Of a stretch of 64,000 bases of DNA, positions 13,601 to 22,596 are shown piece after piece (position 1 is the first letter of the stretch; each line of letters opens with the position of its first letter). The notes beneath the pieces were generated by a model. That model was not told where the DNA came from and searched no databases. It saw only the letters and a list, made by a program, of their open reading frames with translations. The translations under genes were made by a program, and so were the position numbers. The stretch comes from Phytophthora sp. 'mugwort' (lineage: Eukaryota > Oomycota > Peronosporomycetes > Peronosporales > Peronosporaceae): assembly GCA_033558025.1 (NCBI GenBank), contig JAUCEF010000009.1:186001-250000 (forward strand), written 5' to 3'.

Positions 13601-13909
13601 ACCGACAACTCCACACGAGGCGCTTCACGCTGGGTAGCCCCCGAGTGCTTAACCGGTGAAAGGCCTTCGTTCGCATCGAACGTGTACTCGTTCGCAATGT
13701 GTGCGATCGAAGTCGTGAGTGGTGAGTTGCCATGGGGCTGTGAGATGAATGATGCAGCTATCCAGTCTAAAGTTCACAAGGGACTGTTACCTCCACGCCC
13801 TGCCAATTGTTTCTCCGATTCCGAGTGGACTCTTATCCAGCACATGTGTTACCATGATCCGGTAAAGCGAATTACTATAAGCGACGTAGTCAGGCGCCTA
13901 ACCAAGTAA
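10625..13909 (+). CDS. Tandem pseudokinase-kinase (TKL-like), probably N-acylated
   Basis: 1,094 residues, intronless. I chose the ATG at 10625 rather than the one at 10589 because it gives MGCTSSS, a textbook N-myristoylation/palmitoylation start that would tether the protein to membrane. The protein is two copies of the same plan: a helical region, an LPxWFxxPxE linker, then a kinase fold. Kinase-like domain 1 (about 280-568) lacks the glycine loop, the HRD motif (HRVGFDTLSCED) and DFG (TGFNF), but keeps APEL; it is a predicted pseudokinase. Domain 2 (about 815-1094) has a glycine-rich loop (SRGAFGSIHLG), VVKK, HPDLRCSN in the catalytic loop, SDFG and APEC, so it is probably active although HRD reads HPD. 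Order and state resemble the pseudokinase-kinase pair of JAKs, presumably by convergence. Substrate unknown. Confidence 0.88.
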   Translation: MGCTSSSMRRSRLDKVDEAMPNSPSMSSSLSDAPVILESPTSTTEYREMTSKLPTPPAVQPTRHRLHRRRRREPHLDHHLTDRLDLLARYLQRASKINYHEALHVQTQRSIDDLLDNIHNFFFVYEAEKRPLWRLAQTGRMVQRVESFHRTLDAITGRCGLAVVAPSGAGPSLPRWQARWRRMRAERLVYFRSYLDDHEAATVSTSRISDSTDQIEILTLLKHDAHKFAAVLTMDELKLLERTFTFISGCCKNSKILETKLQFMSLPEWFVAPCERTKLQFKWQRAPVIVQKTPRRMNSLECFTLAKTWSRLQHPHIMKLFGACHVGRRRFFVVAAGTPLTRCLGDDGFPLWRALHEGALALRYLHEHRVGFDTLSCEDFILFRNGGRDAVMLTGFNFKQMKSTLESSDVKKTKEEEQDPLLEDYESDVGYDDVDMVRQEHGDQWRSRTMRQESFAGSATTFWQAPELVSRAALEPTEASDIYALGMCAVEAFSGGHVWGKSVGSHQNKDAYHDGKRIVKNRVPPRPAALDDDWQWTLVERMCSLEPQDRPSLTEVLTSFQIFADYEENATTDLSSKRRKKFRHHSLRQTQPRTTSASIACALSEVQAWCDEASESSALNYQLYERMDDIAARLKAMNADDVVPHLPVLAALILRFRDFLQRHVNENPLLRLAATRQVIKMNVELHGELDVLMDRLQFTRSGASIHSWSFDQASYREQLWKRMRLSLAVNARALSGELHDEQELSFIRALLAFEVNKRSTSYTAQDLELLQTTLVKLEETYEMTKPGSTPGFPTTQSKLLLPLPLWFIPPYEVVLNELGNFSRGAFGSIHLGKWMGSDVVVKKMFVPQELGVGLPLRSRQGAKSKPKEHVEDPYKEFLNEISVLSKLRHPNVLKFYGACHVGLHQFFLCEYAAQGTIDSFVASKPVEERRVCARRMLHEAALGLHYLHTQSIVHPDLRCSNILVDAQDVVKLSDFGFSSLKIRKWPEDSTVDTDNSTRGASRWVAPECLTGERPSFASNVYSFAMCAIEVVSGELPWGCEMNDAAIQSKVHKGLLPPRPANCFSDSEWTLIQHMCYHDPVKRITISDVVRRLTK

Positions 13910-15201
13910 GTACAATTTATATAAGCCTACCGGGGTCATTTCGCAGCCGGTGATAATTTGATTTAGGTAACTGGTTTCAAGTGTTACTACTGTATTATGC
14001 TTGAAATTGATGAAGTGTATGTGCCTTATGCTAGTCGCAACTTTTGACTCGCAAGAAGTGCTGCAGACTTTGATGGTCGACGGTATGTCCTCTTCGTATA
14101 CAAAAGCAAAAAAAACGCATTCCTGTAGCTATTTACGGATTTAACGAGGCGCAGCGACGCATGACTCCAACTTGCTCTCGTCCAACTAAACGAAGGAAAC
14201 TCACTCCATCACGAAGACTGTCTCGATGCAAGACCCTTCTCGGTAATGCGCAAGTCGACCGATATTGGATTTAAAAAAATGCATTCTATATATGTTTTAG
14301 CGAAATTCCGAGAGCGTTGTTCGTACTGTGTTCTGTTCGGTGAAACATTTAACAGTATTTTATATTTGAGCTATTTGACAGAAAGTGGTATATTGTATTG
14401 TCGGCAAAAGAGATCCAGGGGCAGCAAAATCGGCCTAATCATCCATCGTTCGGCAATGGATACCACGTTGACCAAGCGCGACGACCGCTGCAATAATATG
14501 AATGTAACTAGAGAGGCGATTGCCGCTCGTGGTTGTAAATGTGGATCGAGAAGCAGGTTATTACTTTCTTGGCCGGGGTGGGTCCATTCTTGTACTTGCC
14601 GCCGAATAACGTGTTTACGCCGACGGGTTCAGGGTACACCGGCAGCTGTCGTTTACTGGCAACAAACTTCAATACGAACGGCTTGCAAGATTTTTTTCGT
14701 GTGGTCAGATAGGTTGAAAATGCGACTGAGCTCCAGCCAACATCTTTTTTCATAGACAGGATGCATAATTTCCGGAAACCACTATTTATTAGTACTGTAA
14801 CAGAAGCACACGCGTTCGTTATCCAATGATCTTCATCATCTATAGTCGATAGCTACTACTATATTTGGGTAAAGATCGCATAGGCTCCAAACGTTGAGCT
14901 GAAGTGTTACAATAGCTTTGACCATTCATACCACCAATACACCTGAGTTTCAAAGCAGTTTGTCAGCTCCACTCGGTTCGCCAGTATTTTTGCTGTTCGT
15001 GGCTTTGTGTTATCATATGACCGGCACGAGGAATATTCACGCACTGGATACGGTAATCCAGGTACTGGCGTTGTATCTTGTTTTTGTGGGAGCACTTGCC
15101 TTTCCGCGCTTTATAATAGGGCGCGCCTGCCTCCACGTCTGGGAATCAGCCAGACCTCACTTTCCAATCTGCTCTCCACCTCCCTGCAACCCAAGATTGT
15201 C
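13910..15201. other. Intergenic region with unassigned ORFs
   Basis: The only ORFs of note are 14246-14755 (+) and 14508-14753 (-). Neither matches a family I recognise and they overlap each other. The region ends with the promoter of the PAN gene at 15202. Otherwise nothing was seen. Confidence 0.4.
15156..15170 (+). promoter_or_regulatory. Oomycete initiator-like core promoter element
   Basis: CTCACTTTCCAATCT agrees at 13 of 15 positions with the oomycete initiator consensus as I recall it (CTCATTYYNCAWTTT). It lies about 30 bases before the ATG of the PAN gene, a typical transcription-start distance in oomycetes. It also supports the downstream ATG at 15202 over the in-frame one at 15007. 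Confidence 0.5.
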
Positions 15202-16176
15202 ATGCACGTCCAAGCTCTCCTCGCAGTGGCTACAGGGCTTGCTTTATCCGTGGCCCAAGCTGCTGTCACGAACATGCACCAATGTTACGTCGAGCCTGGC
15301 TTTGACTACATTGACAACGACATTGGCAATGCGACCTCTTCGACTGCGGACGGTTGCTGCGCCAAGTGTGAAGCCACTACCGGTTGCAGGGCGTACTCCT
15401 GGACGGACTCAAATGGTGGTACCTGCTGGCTCAAGAGCGGCCGTGGCACCATCACTGTGGCGTCTGGTGTCCAGTCGGCGACCATGCAGCCTCTAAACGA
15501 CCCCGGTGCCGTCGGCGGCTGCCAGCTGGACGAAGGCATCGACTATGTGGGGAACGACATTGGCAACGTGCGCATGCTCAAGCCGCTGAGCTGCTGCAGC
15601 GCCTGCTTGCACTTCCCGGGATGTCGCGCCTTCACTTTCACCACATTCAACGGCGGCACTTGCTGGCTGAAGAGTGAAAAGGGACCGACGATTGTGAACC
15701 CGGCGGCTCGCTCGGCTCAGCCATATCAGGAAGCTCCGTCATGTGGCCTCGAACTTGGCGTCGATTACGTGGGCAACGACATTGGCAGTGCCTCTGCCAG
15801 CAAAGCAAGAGACTGTTGCGACGTGTGTTCGAAGAAGGATGGCTGCCGCGCATTCTCGTGGACCGACCAGAACGGCGGCACCTGCTGGCTCAAGAACCGC
15901 AAGGACGGCACCATCCGTAAGAATGGCGTCACGTCGGGACAAGTCAAGGCGAACCCTGCGTCTCCGAGTTGTGCACTCGAGTTGGACGTGGATTACAAGG
16001 GTAACGACATCGGTAGCGCTGCAAGCACCGACCCGTATGCGTGCTGCTCCAAGTGCATGGCCATGAGCGGCTGTAAGGCCTTCTCGTGGTCCAATCACAA
16101 GGACGGAACGTGCTGGTTCAAGAGCGCCAAAGGCGACACAGAGACCAAAGCCGGTGTCAAGTCTGCCATCGTCTAG
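15202..16176 (+). CDS. Secreted protein with four PAN/Apple domains
   Basis: 324 residues. A signal peptide (residues 1 to about 20, MHVQALLAVATGLALSVAQA) is followed by four PAN/Apple repeats of about 75 residues. Each repeat shows Cys, then DYxGNDIG, CCxxC, GCRAF or GCKAF with SWT or TFT, and GGTCWLKS. PAN domains of this form occur in oomycete CBEL-type lectins and bind carbohydrate or protein; no fungal-type cellulose-binding module is present. Starting at 15202 gives the signal peptide; the longer in-frame ORF from 15007 would bury it. The gene is a tandem paralogue of the one 150 bases downstream and of the one at the right window edge. Predicted extracellular. The ligand is not known from sequence. 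Confidence 0.9.
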   Translation: MHVQALLAVATGLALSVAQAAVTNMHQCYVEPGFDYIDNDIGNATSSTADGCCAKCEATTGCRAYSWTDSNGGTCWLKSGRGTITVASGVQSATMQPLNDPGAVGGCQLDEGIDYVGNDIGNVRMLKPLSCCSACLHFPGCRAFTFTTFNGGTCWLKSEKGPTIVNPAARSAQPYQEAPSCGLELGVDYVGNDIGSASASKARDCCDVCSKKDGCRAFSWTDQNGGTCWLKNRKDGTIRKNGVTSGQVKANPASPSCALELDVDYKGNDIGSAASTDPYACCSKCMAMSGCKAFSWSNHKDGTCWFKSAKGDTETKAGVKSAIV

Positions 16177-16281
16177 ACAGGACAACCCCCAACTAGTAGT
16201 TGCCAACTACACTTGTATACAATTTCTATTTTTCCATGTATATTTTTATGATCTATTAAGAATAGGCTATCCTTGACAAAA

Positions 16282-16312
16282 GGTCAAAGTCTCCCTTTTG
16301 GTCAAAGTCTCC
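16282..16312 (+). repeat. Direct repeat in the promoter of the second PAN gene
   Basis: GGTCAAAGTCTCC occurs at 16282-16294 and again at 16300-16312, 15 bases before the ATG. It could be a duplicated regulatory site or a slippage product. Confidence 0.6.
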
Positions 16313-16326
16313 ACAAATCTTTCAAC

Positions 16327-17289
16327 ATGAGACTGTTCATCGTCCTGTTGCTCCTAGATTCAACCTGTGTGAGCGTCGAGGGCGCATCGCCACAGGAGTG
16401 CGTGGTCGAGGACGGCTTCGACTACGTGGGCAATGACCTCTTTAGCCTCAAGACGGTGGACGCCTTCGCGTGTTGTCATCAGTGCCAAAAGTTCGCATCA
16501 GCTGGTTGCCGAGCATATTCGTGGACGGACTATCAGGGCGGCACCTGCTGGCTCAAGACTGGGCGAGGCACCATCTCAGTCAATGCTAATGTTAAATCGG
16601 GAATCATTTCCACCTTCCGGTTCGCAGAAACGTGCGTGCTAGAACCCGGAATCGACTACAAGGGGAACGACATTGCCAACTTTAAAGCCATCGACGCAGG
16701 AGACTGTTGCACCCTCTGCAAACAAATTCCAGGCTGTCGTGCGTTCACCTTTACTAAAGTTGACGGAGGCACTTGCTGGCTCAAAAGTGCCAAGGGGAAT
16801 ATGGTGGTAAACCCGGCTGCTGTCTCGTCACAGACTTACGCCGAGGAACCCACGTGTGGACTAGAAAATATCGTCGAATATGTGGGAAATGACATTGGAA
16901 GCGCACTTGCTAACGATGCGAACGAGTGTTGCGCACTCTGCGAAGCGTTTGGAGGCTGTCGCGCGTTCTCGTGGAGTGGCGATCAAGGAGGAACGTGCTG
17001 GTTCAAGAATCGGAAAGATGAGGTGAGCTGGGAAGCAGGCATGTATTCTGGACAGGTCCTCTCTAACCCGCTAGCGCCCAGCTGCGCACTAGAGCTGGGG
17101 GTGCACTACATGGGCATTAGTTTCGCCAACGCTTCAAGTGTAAATGCTTATGGCTGCTGCTCTATTTGCATGAAGACGGCAGGCTGTGGAGCTTTTTCAT
17201 GGACAGATCTTAATGGGGGACTCTGCTATCTTAAAACCACAAAAGGAGACATACAGCTTTCAGAACGGTTTATGTCGTCTACAGTTTAA
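16327..17289 (+). CDS. Secreted protein with four PAN/Apple domains (tandem copy)
   Basis: 320 residues. Signal peptide MRLFIVLLLLDSTCVSVEGA, then four PAN repeats matching, in order, repeats 1-4 of the upstream neighbour. Repeat 1 carries the GRGTI tail, repeat 2 the VNPAA tail, and repeat 3 the NRKD tail. Repeat 4 has drifted (YMGISFAN in place of the GNDIG motif, and GLCYLK in place of GTCWLK), so this copy may be losing function in its last domain. The in-frame upstream ATG at 16273 was rejected because the signal peptide starts at 16327. Two 13-base direct copies of GGTCAAAGTCTCC lie just upstream. Confidence 0.88.
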   Translation: MRLFIVLLLLDSTCVSVEGASPQECVVEDGFDYVGNDLFSLKTVDAFACCHQCQKFASAGCRAYSWTDYQGGTCWLKTGRGTISVNANVKSGIISTFRFAETCVLEPGIDYKGNDIANFKAIDAGDCCTLCKQIPGCRAFTFTKVDGGTCWLKSAKGNMVVNPAAVSSQTYAEEPTCGLENIVEYVGNDIGSALANDANECCALCEAFGGCRAFSWSGDQGGTCWFKNRKDEVSWEAGMYSGQVLSNPLAPSCALELGVHYMGISFANASSVNAYGCCSICMKTAGCGAFSWTDLNGGLCYLKTTKGDIQLSERFMSSTV

Positions 17290-17589
17290 TCGGTGGTATT
17301 TTACTGTTCGCTGAGCCTTCGCTACCACCGCCCAACATACGGACACCGCTGTACTGATCGTCGAAGTCGATAGAGTACCACGCTGTATCCTGTTCTTCAA
17401 AAACGATATTCCCCTTGTCAGAGTTGCTCGGTTGGCCTCGGATGTATCGGCCAAAACGAAGTTTGTTCTACCGTAATATTTCATAGAAATTTTCGTCGTT
17501 GACGATACGATATATCCACAATTTGCGTAGTTTTAATAATAGTCCTGAACAGGATTCTAAAGAGTTTGAAACGTGTCTTCAAATGCCAG

Positions 17590-19540
17590 CGCATAGTGAT
17601 AACTAGCTGATGGCTGGCAGTTCACAGCACTTGTTAGAAATTCCCTATTTGCCTCGGATAAATCCATTATCTAGAAATAGATGCCACACCGGTCCGCTTA
17701 CCAGCAAAGACTTGTTCACACTCGAGGTAGTATGGAGTCCCTGCTGCTGCAAGAGGCGGAGAGAAAGGATTAGCCATCCGTCGGAGCCACGGATCGATCC
17801 ACAACGGGATTGACGAGATATTCGTGCCTCCAAGGTTGATACCAATAAATAAAAAAAATTATCAGCATTGGCACATCTTGGGGTAAAGCAGAAAGCTAGG
17901 TGTCTGCCAAATCTAAATACCACATTGCTTTGAGTCCAAATAATTCCTTAGTGACGCTTTCGATGGGAGTGTTTGACATTATGAGTATAGAAGGCCGTAT
18001 CTGCCAGAGTGTATCTGGAAACTGTGTGAATTGTGTCGTATCCAGATGAATTGCCGAATATCGAGGCCACTTTGAGTGCAAATCATCCGGAAATACCCTC
18101 AGGTTGGATACGACAAACCCGATAAGATTAAATGCTGGTGGGAAATTAAGTGACAGCAAGCCCGGAGGAAATTCTCCGTTGGTAAAATTCACTCGCATGA
18201 ACGTTACACCCTGCATCATAGGATGGTCGACCTGGCTAAGCGCTGCATGTTCCTCCAGCTCGACAATCGTTGAGTTATACACCTTGAAAGTATTTAAGGA
18301 ATGAAAATTTGTCATCGTCAGTGGTACAGTAAATCTCGGGCAATTTCGAACTAGCAAACACCTCACTAAGTTGGCATCAAACTGGCTCCATTGAAAAAAT
18401 AACATGCTCGCTTTCTCCATCAATGTCGTCAGTAAGACAATTTAATAGGACTAAAGAGCAAGCTGGTCTTGAAACACCCCATGGGTGAACTTGGACTAAA
18501 CATTGTGGGAGCAGCGGGTTGGTCTCTGCGTGGATATGGAGACCGAGGATAACTGCCCCCAGCAGAAAAAAACAGTTCGCAATAATTTCGAGCTTGCCAG
18601 TCGTTCAGTCCACGCAACTGCACAATGATCCTCCGTTCGCACGTCGCGCGTGCTGAACGGGGAAATTGTAGCTCCACGGAGGGCTGAAGACGTAGCCTGG
18701 ATTTTTGTTGTGGTAGCTGCAGTCATCAGCCCCTCCATTGTGTTTAAACTGCTAACCATACTCACTGCAAACACCACTCGCGTCGCTAGTTCGCCCCATG
18801 ACAAACTGAGAATAATATTAAACTCATTCATGGCGTTACTAGCCATTTGCCTTGGAATCAGCGTAACAAATTAAAATTTCCAGTGGTTGTATCTATCTCT
18901 TTGGCATACGAGATTACAAGAAGTAGCGGGATACCAACAGAGGTCACCAGATCGAGAAGACAATCGCTCAGAAGCGCAACTAATCGCATCTTGGTCTTAT
19001 TATGGCGAAACGTGTGATGCACCAGCGCCGTCGACCAACAATTTAGCACGAGAAGAGAGACGTAGAAGCGATTTAGCCACAATCGAGGGATATCTCGACT
19101 CATACGAAGCCCTTGACTAGTTTGCAGCGTTGTCTCGATCGTTTCGCGACACAGCAGCAGCAAGTCGTAATTATGCCCTTCAGCTCCAAAGAACCCTCGA
19201 TGGCTAACTACCGCTGCAAAATAACGATAAAAGGCCCCGACGGGACCTCTACGTGTGTGTTGAGTTTTGTGTCGGCTTGTAGCTTGTGATTGCAGGCGTG
19301 TTCGAGTGTTGCTACGAAATGTGAGGCTTTTGTTCCGAATAGATCTCATAATCATCTCCAGAGCTGACAATGCATGCAAACACGAGATAACGCCGTGCGT
19401 GACCGCAATCGCGTGGAAATGCTGGGAATCATGCCAATCTGGTAGAAATCCAGGAACGTCATGACATTCAGTCCAGGCATGTTCCAGTAGGCAGCAAAGA
19501 AGAGTCCGAAGAATAAACCTCCGACGACATGGAGGCTCAA
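17590..19540 (-). pseudogene. Polytopic-LRR family pseudogene (subfamily B)
   Basis: A nearly full-length but broken copy of the six-span/LRR family. Read from the right: a TM1 segment with DFYQIGM (19352-19540), then TM2 and the conserved block CRETIETTLQ through NCWSTALVHH and LDLVTSVGI (18858-19379). A stop follows near 18857, then NEFNIILSLSWGELATRVVF (18780-18846) and a frameshift around TM6 (FFCWG). The ectodomain piece (17896-18423) has LVRNCPRF, FKVYNSTI and VNFTNGEFPPG. Past a further break, LEANREF-type C-terminal sequence (DLSEANREFLTSAVNC) ends near 17600. The NCWST/TSVGI residues place it with the genes at 48017 and 60811. The left limit is approximate. Confidence 0.82.
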
Positions 19541-19864
19541 CAGAAACCTCTGCAGCTTGAACGAACAGACTCAGCCTCGGGCCATTGCGTGCAGAATCGA
19601 TCGCGCTGAGGCGTTCGAGGTGGAGTAAGTTTTGATGCGCTACTCGTCTAACTGAGCACTATCCCGCCACACCTAGACGATAATAACTTATCATGATGCA
19701 AGCCCAACGTCAGACAAAATTTTGAAGCTTGTTTCGCACTGATAAACCATGGACGTGTCTATTCTAGTCCACAAAGCCCATTTTTAGAATCACGTAGTAC
19801 GACTTGACAAACTTCGACTTTTGGTTTCTTCCGCTTAAAACACCGGTGAGGGCAGCTCTATATC

Positions 19865-22066
19865 ATGACCGGTATAGTGAAGCCTTCGGGATTTTCATCG
19901 CAGTGTGTCGCCCTTGGACCAAGAAGTTTCTCGTTGTGGTGGGGTTTCATACTCGTTGTACATTTGATCACATTTGGTTACAATACGGCCTATGCACTGT
20001 TCTACCAGGAGCTCCAGAAGACCTACATGTACATGACCTTCGAGTTCTTCGGAATTGGCATGGTGGCTAAGCATCACCACGTTATCGCGACTGTGCATGT
20101 CGTTATTGCAGCACTTCATGGCATCTGTATTCTTCTGATGATTGTAGGATCGATCAGGCAGTGTGCATTAGCGTTTGTGCCATGGCGTCAAGGAGATGGT
20201 ACATACATTTCGATGACAAGAAGAAGAGGATTGTCAAATAAAGTTGTCGATATTGGCACTATTCATGGTAAAACGGCTTCAAGGCTGATGTCGGCTAAAG
20301 TCCACACTGTGCGACTATACTCCAAGGTGTGGGGTAGACAAGGAGTGTTAGGTGTAAACGGAGTCAACTTTCACTCGATATTAATCGTCCGTGAACTCGT
20401 TGAGACAGCTCTTCAAACCCAGCAAGCTTATCGGATGAGTTGGTATCTTCCGCGGTGGCTGCTAAATCGATTCTATCTCTGCTTCCTGGTGCTCAATTGC
20501 TGGTCCTCTGTATTTATTTACTCGCTTCTATTCAAGAAAAATGAAGCTCGCAGACGGTTCGCGTGCCTTCTGTGCGACTGCATCCTGGACTTGATTTCAT
20601 GCATGGGCGTCCCGCTGATTATTGTTCTTAACTACGTGGGTCAGTACAATTCTCAAATTACTGGTTTTGATATGGAGAAATGGTATGACGAGGTGTGGTC
20701 TGCTCACGTACTGAATGAATTCCAAATGGTTCTTGTGACCTCGTGGTCGGATCTGATTAGCCGGACAGTGTTTTCCTTTGGGCTCCTATCTACAATTACA
20801 AGTTTGAAGGAACTATTGCGACGCGCCCCGAGCCATAGTGCAAGGCGTACGGCTTGTGGTGACAGTAGTATACCCGACAAACCCAGGCACAGCGACACAA
20901 ATCACCCTATGCTCGATGGTATTTTTGCAGCGCAACAGCCACAGAAGCCTGTCACGGTTGGTGGTGGTAATTACGATGGAACTGGTGTAGACTCGCGTAG
21001 TGGTCGAATGATGCTCCACTTGGTACATTTACTATTTGCTGCCTGGGGCGTGATACTGTTAGGTCTTCATATTCAAGCATCTTTGCAAGCTCGATTACCA
21101 CAATGCATCTTACAGGTCCATCCGTGGGCTGCATTTGAACCAGCCTGTTACCTTGCCCTTCTTGATTGCCATGAGCTTGGTATTTCCGGTAAAAGTGAAG
21201 AAGTTGAAGCTAAATGGAGTGAATTCGATAGATCCAGCGTTATCATTCTTGCCATGCGTCACTGTCCGACACTGAAAGTACCAGCCATGATCACTGATTT
21301 CCATCAAGTGCGTGGAATAAAAGTATACAACTCAACGATTGACAATTGGGGAACTTCTGCAGCCATTACGAACACAAATCATCCTGAAATGTACTTCTTG
21401 TTTATGATTCGGGTAAACCTGACGGACGGTGTTCTCCCTCTTGGTCTCCATGATGTCGATTTCCCCCATAAACTCTACGACATCGAGCTTTGCTATACAA
21501 ACTTGCGCGAAGTACCCGAGGATCTGGACTCTACTTGGATGATTGGCACTATGATTTACATCGAATACAGCCAACTCACAAGCGTGCCACAAGTAATTAT
21601 GAAGTTGGATCCGTATTATCTGGCGTTGACAGGTAACCCCATTACAGAATTACCACCCGAGATCTTCGAGGTCGCTGAAATGCAATACCTTGGTATTGGT
21701 AGTACGTTGATCAGCGAACTCCCTCGTAACGTGACAAATCTGTCGCCGTTGCTGTCATTCATCTACGTCACAGACACCAATGTGTCATATTTCTGGCTGT
21801 GGATTGAACCTCTTCTGGAGAAAAATCTGAACACATGGTACTCTTTGTTCATGGGTGGATCGACCTACTGTGCGGAGGTAGAAAAACTCACGAGTGGTGA
21901 AGCTACGAGGTTTAGTGTGATGCCATCACCGGAGTATTCGCCGATTATGATGGATTCGTCAGAGGAAAACCGTGCAGTTATTCTACGTACAGTCAACTGC
22001 GAACTAGTGTACGCAGCTACATTTTACCCGATCGCCCTTGAAGATGCAAATAGCGCATTAGCATGA
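19865..22066 (+). CDS. Polytopic membrane protein with C-terminal LRR-like ectodomain (subfamily A)
   Basis: 733 residues, intronless. About six hydrophobic spans are visible: 22-46, 72-96, 200-222, 228-258, 288-310 and 385-405. The family block ELVETALQTQQAYRMS precedes TM3, and NCWSSVF lies within it. From about 406 onward comes a Cys-containing domain with LRR-like spacing (NLREVPEDLD, LTSVPQVIMKLDPYYL, NPITELPPEIFE, LISELPRNV), several N-glycosylation sequons (NST, NVT, NVS) and a conserved SxENxxxL...VNC tail. With six spans the LRR part would lie on the same side as the N-terminus by simple counting; sequons argue it is extracytoplasmic. No kinase or other signalling domain is seen. I do not recognise the family by name. 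Receptor-like or scaffold roles are guesses. Confidence 0.85.
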   Translation: MTGIVKPSGFSSQCVALGPRSFSLWWGFILVVHLITFGYNTAYALFYQELQKTYMYMTFEFFGIGMVAKHHHVIATVHVVIAALHGICILLMIVGSIRQCALAFVPWRQGDGTYISMTRRRGLSNKVVDIGTIHGKTASRLMSAKVHTVRLYSKVWGRQGVLGVNGVNFHSILIVRELVETALQTQQAYRMSWYLPRWLLNRFYLCFLVLNCWSSVFIYSLLFKKNEARRRFACLLCDCILDLISCMGVPLIIVLNYVGQYNSQITGFDMEKWYDEVWSAHVLNEFQMVLVTSWSDLISRTVFSFGLLSTITSLKELLRRAPSHSARRTACGDSSIPDKPRHSDTNHPMLDGIFAAQQPQKPVTVGGGNYDGTGVDSRSGRMMLHLVHLLFAAWGVILLGLHIQASLQARLPQCILQVHPWAAFEPACYLALLDCHELGISGKSEEVEAKWSEFDRSSVIILAMRHCPTLKVPAMITDFHQVRGIKVYNSTIDNWGTSAAITNTNHPEMYFLFMIRVNLTDGVLPLGLHDVDFPHKLYDIELCYTNLREVPEDLDSTWMIGTMIYIEYSQLTSVPQVIMKLDPYYLALTGNPITELPPEIFEVAEMQYLGIGSTLISELPRNVTNLSPLLSFIYVTDTNVSYFWLWIEPLLEKNLNTWYSLFMGGSTYCAEVEKLTSGEATRFSVMPSPEYSPIMMDSSEENRAVILRTVNCELVYAATFYPIALEDANSALA

Positions 22067-22596
22067 AGTAATGACTTACAGTGTGGGACCGAAAATGTGT
22101 ACGAAAGTGTGGATGGTTTGTGGGACTTTCGAAATGTTCGCGAACACCTGGAAATATCAATAAAAATACCGTTTAACAGTTTGGTAACTGTTGGTGCTGA
22201 ACTACTGCTGTACGACACTTTTAGTTTTGTACAACTTTGCACTTAAAAGTAATCCCATTACCCATTACCACCAACACAACCTTTGAAATCCCAGCATGCT
22301 CTACCTGCGCGTTTAAATCAGTGGACTACGAGAAAAAAAAACGTCAAGAAAATCTGCGCGCTCCAACTTCACTGCTCCATCTTCTATTGTTATTCTCATA
22401 GAGAAGGAACATCACAGCGAAGCCTCCACTGCTCATGAAAATCTGCTTACCACATTGTTTTGTTCGCGAGCAAAGATAAACAGGTATACTCAAATGCACG
22501 ATGCCGTACGAGGCTCGGATAGACACATTGCAGTTTACCAAATCTTACGCTGCCATCAACGTTATTTGTGCAGAATAACCATAAGATGTTACTGTA
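22067..22596. other. Convergent intergenic region
   Basis: Lies between two convergent genes. An AATAAA sequence near 22160 could serve polyadenylation of the plus-strand gene. No further coding signal. Confidence 0.4.

Noticed and set aside
14246..14755. 169-codon ORF between the kinase and PAN genes
   Set aside because: No domain, skewed composition, and overlapped by another ORF on the opposite strand; no support for either.
15739..16206. 155-codon minus-strand ORF across the first PAN gene
   Set aside because: Shadow of the PAN coding frame, produced by its repetitive high-G+C codons.
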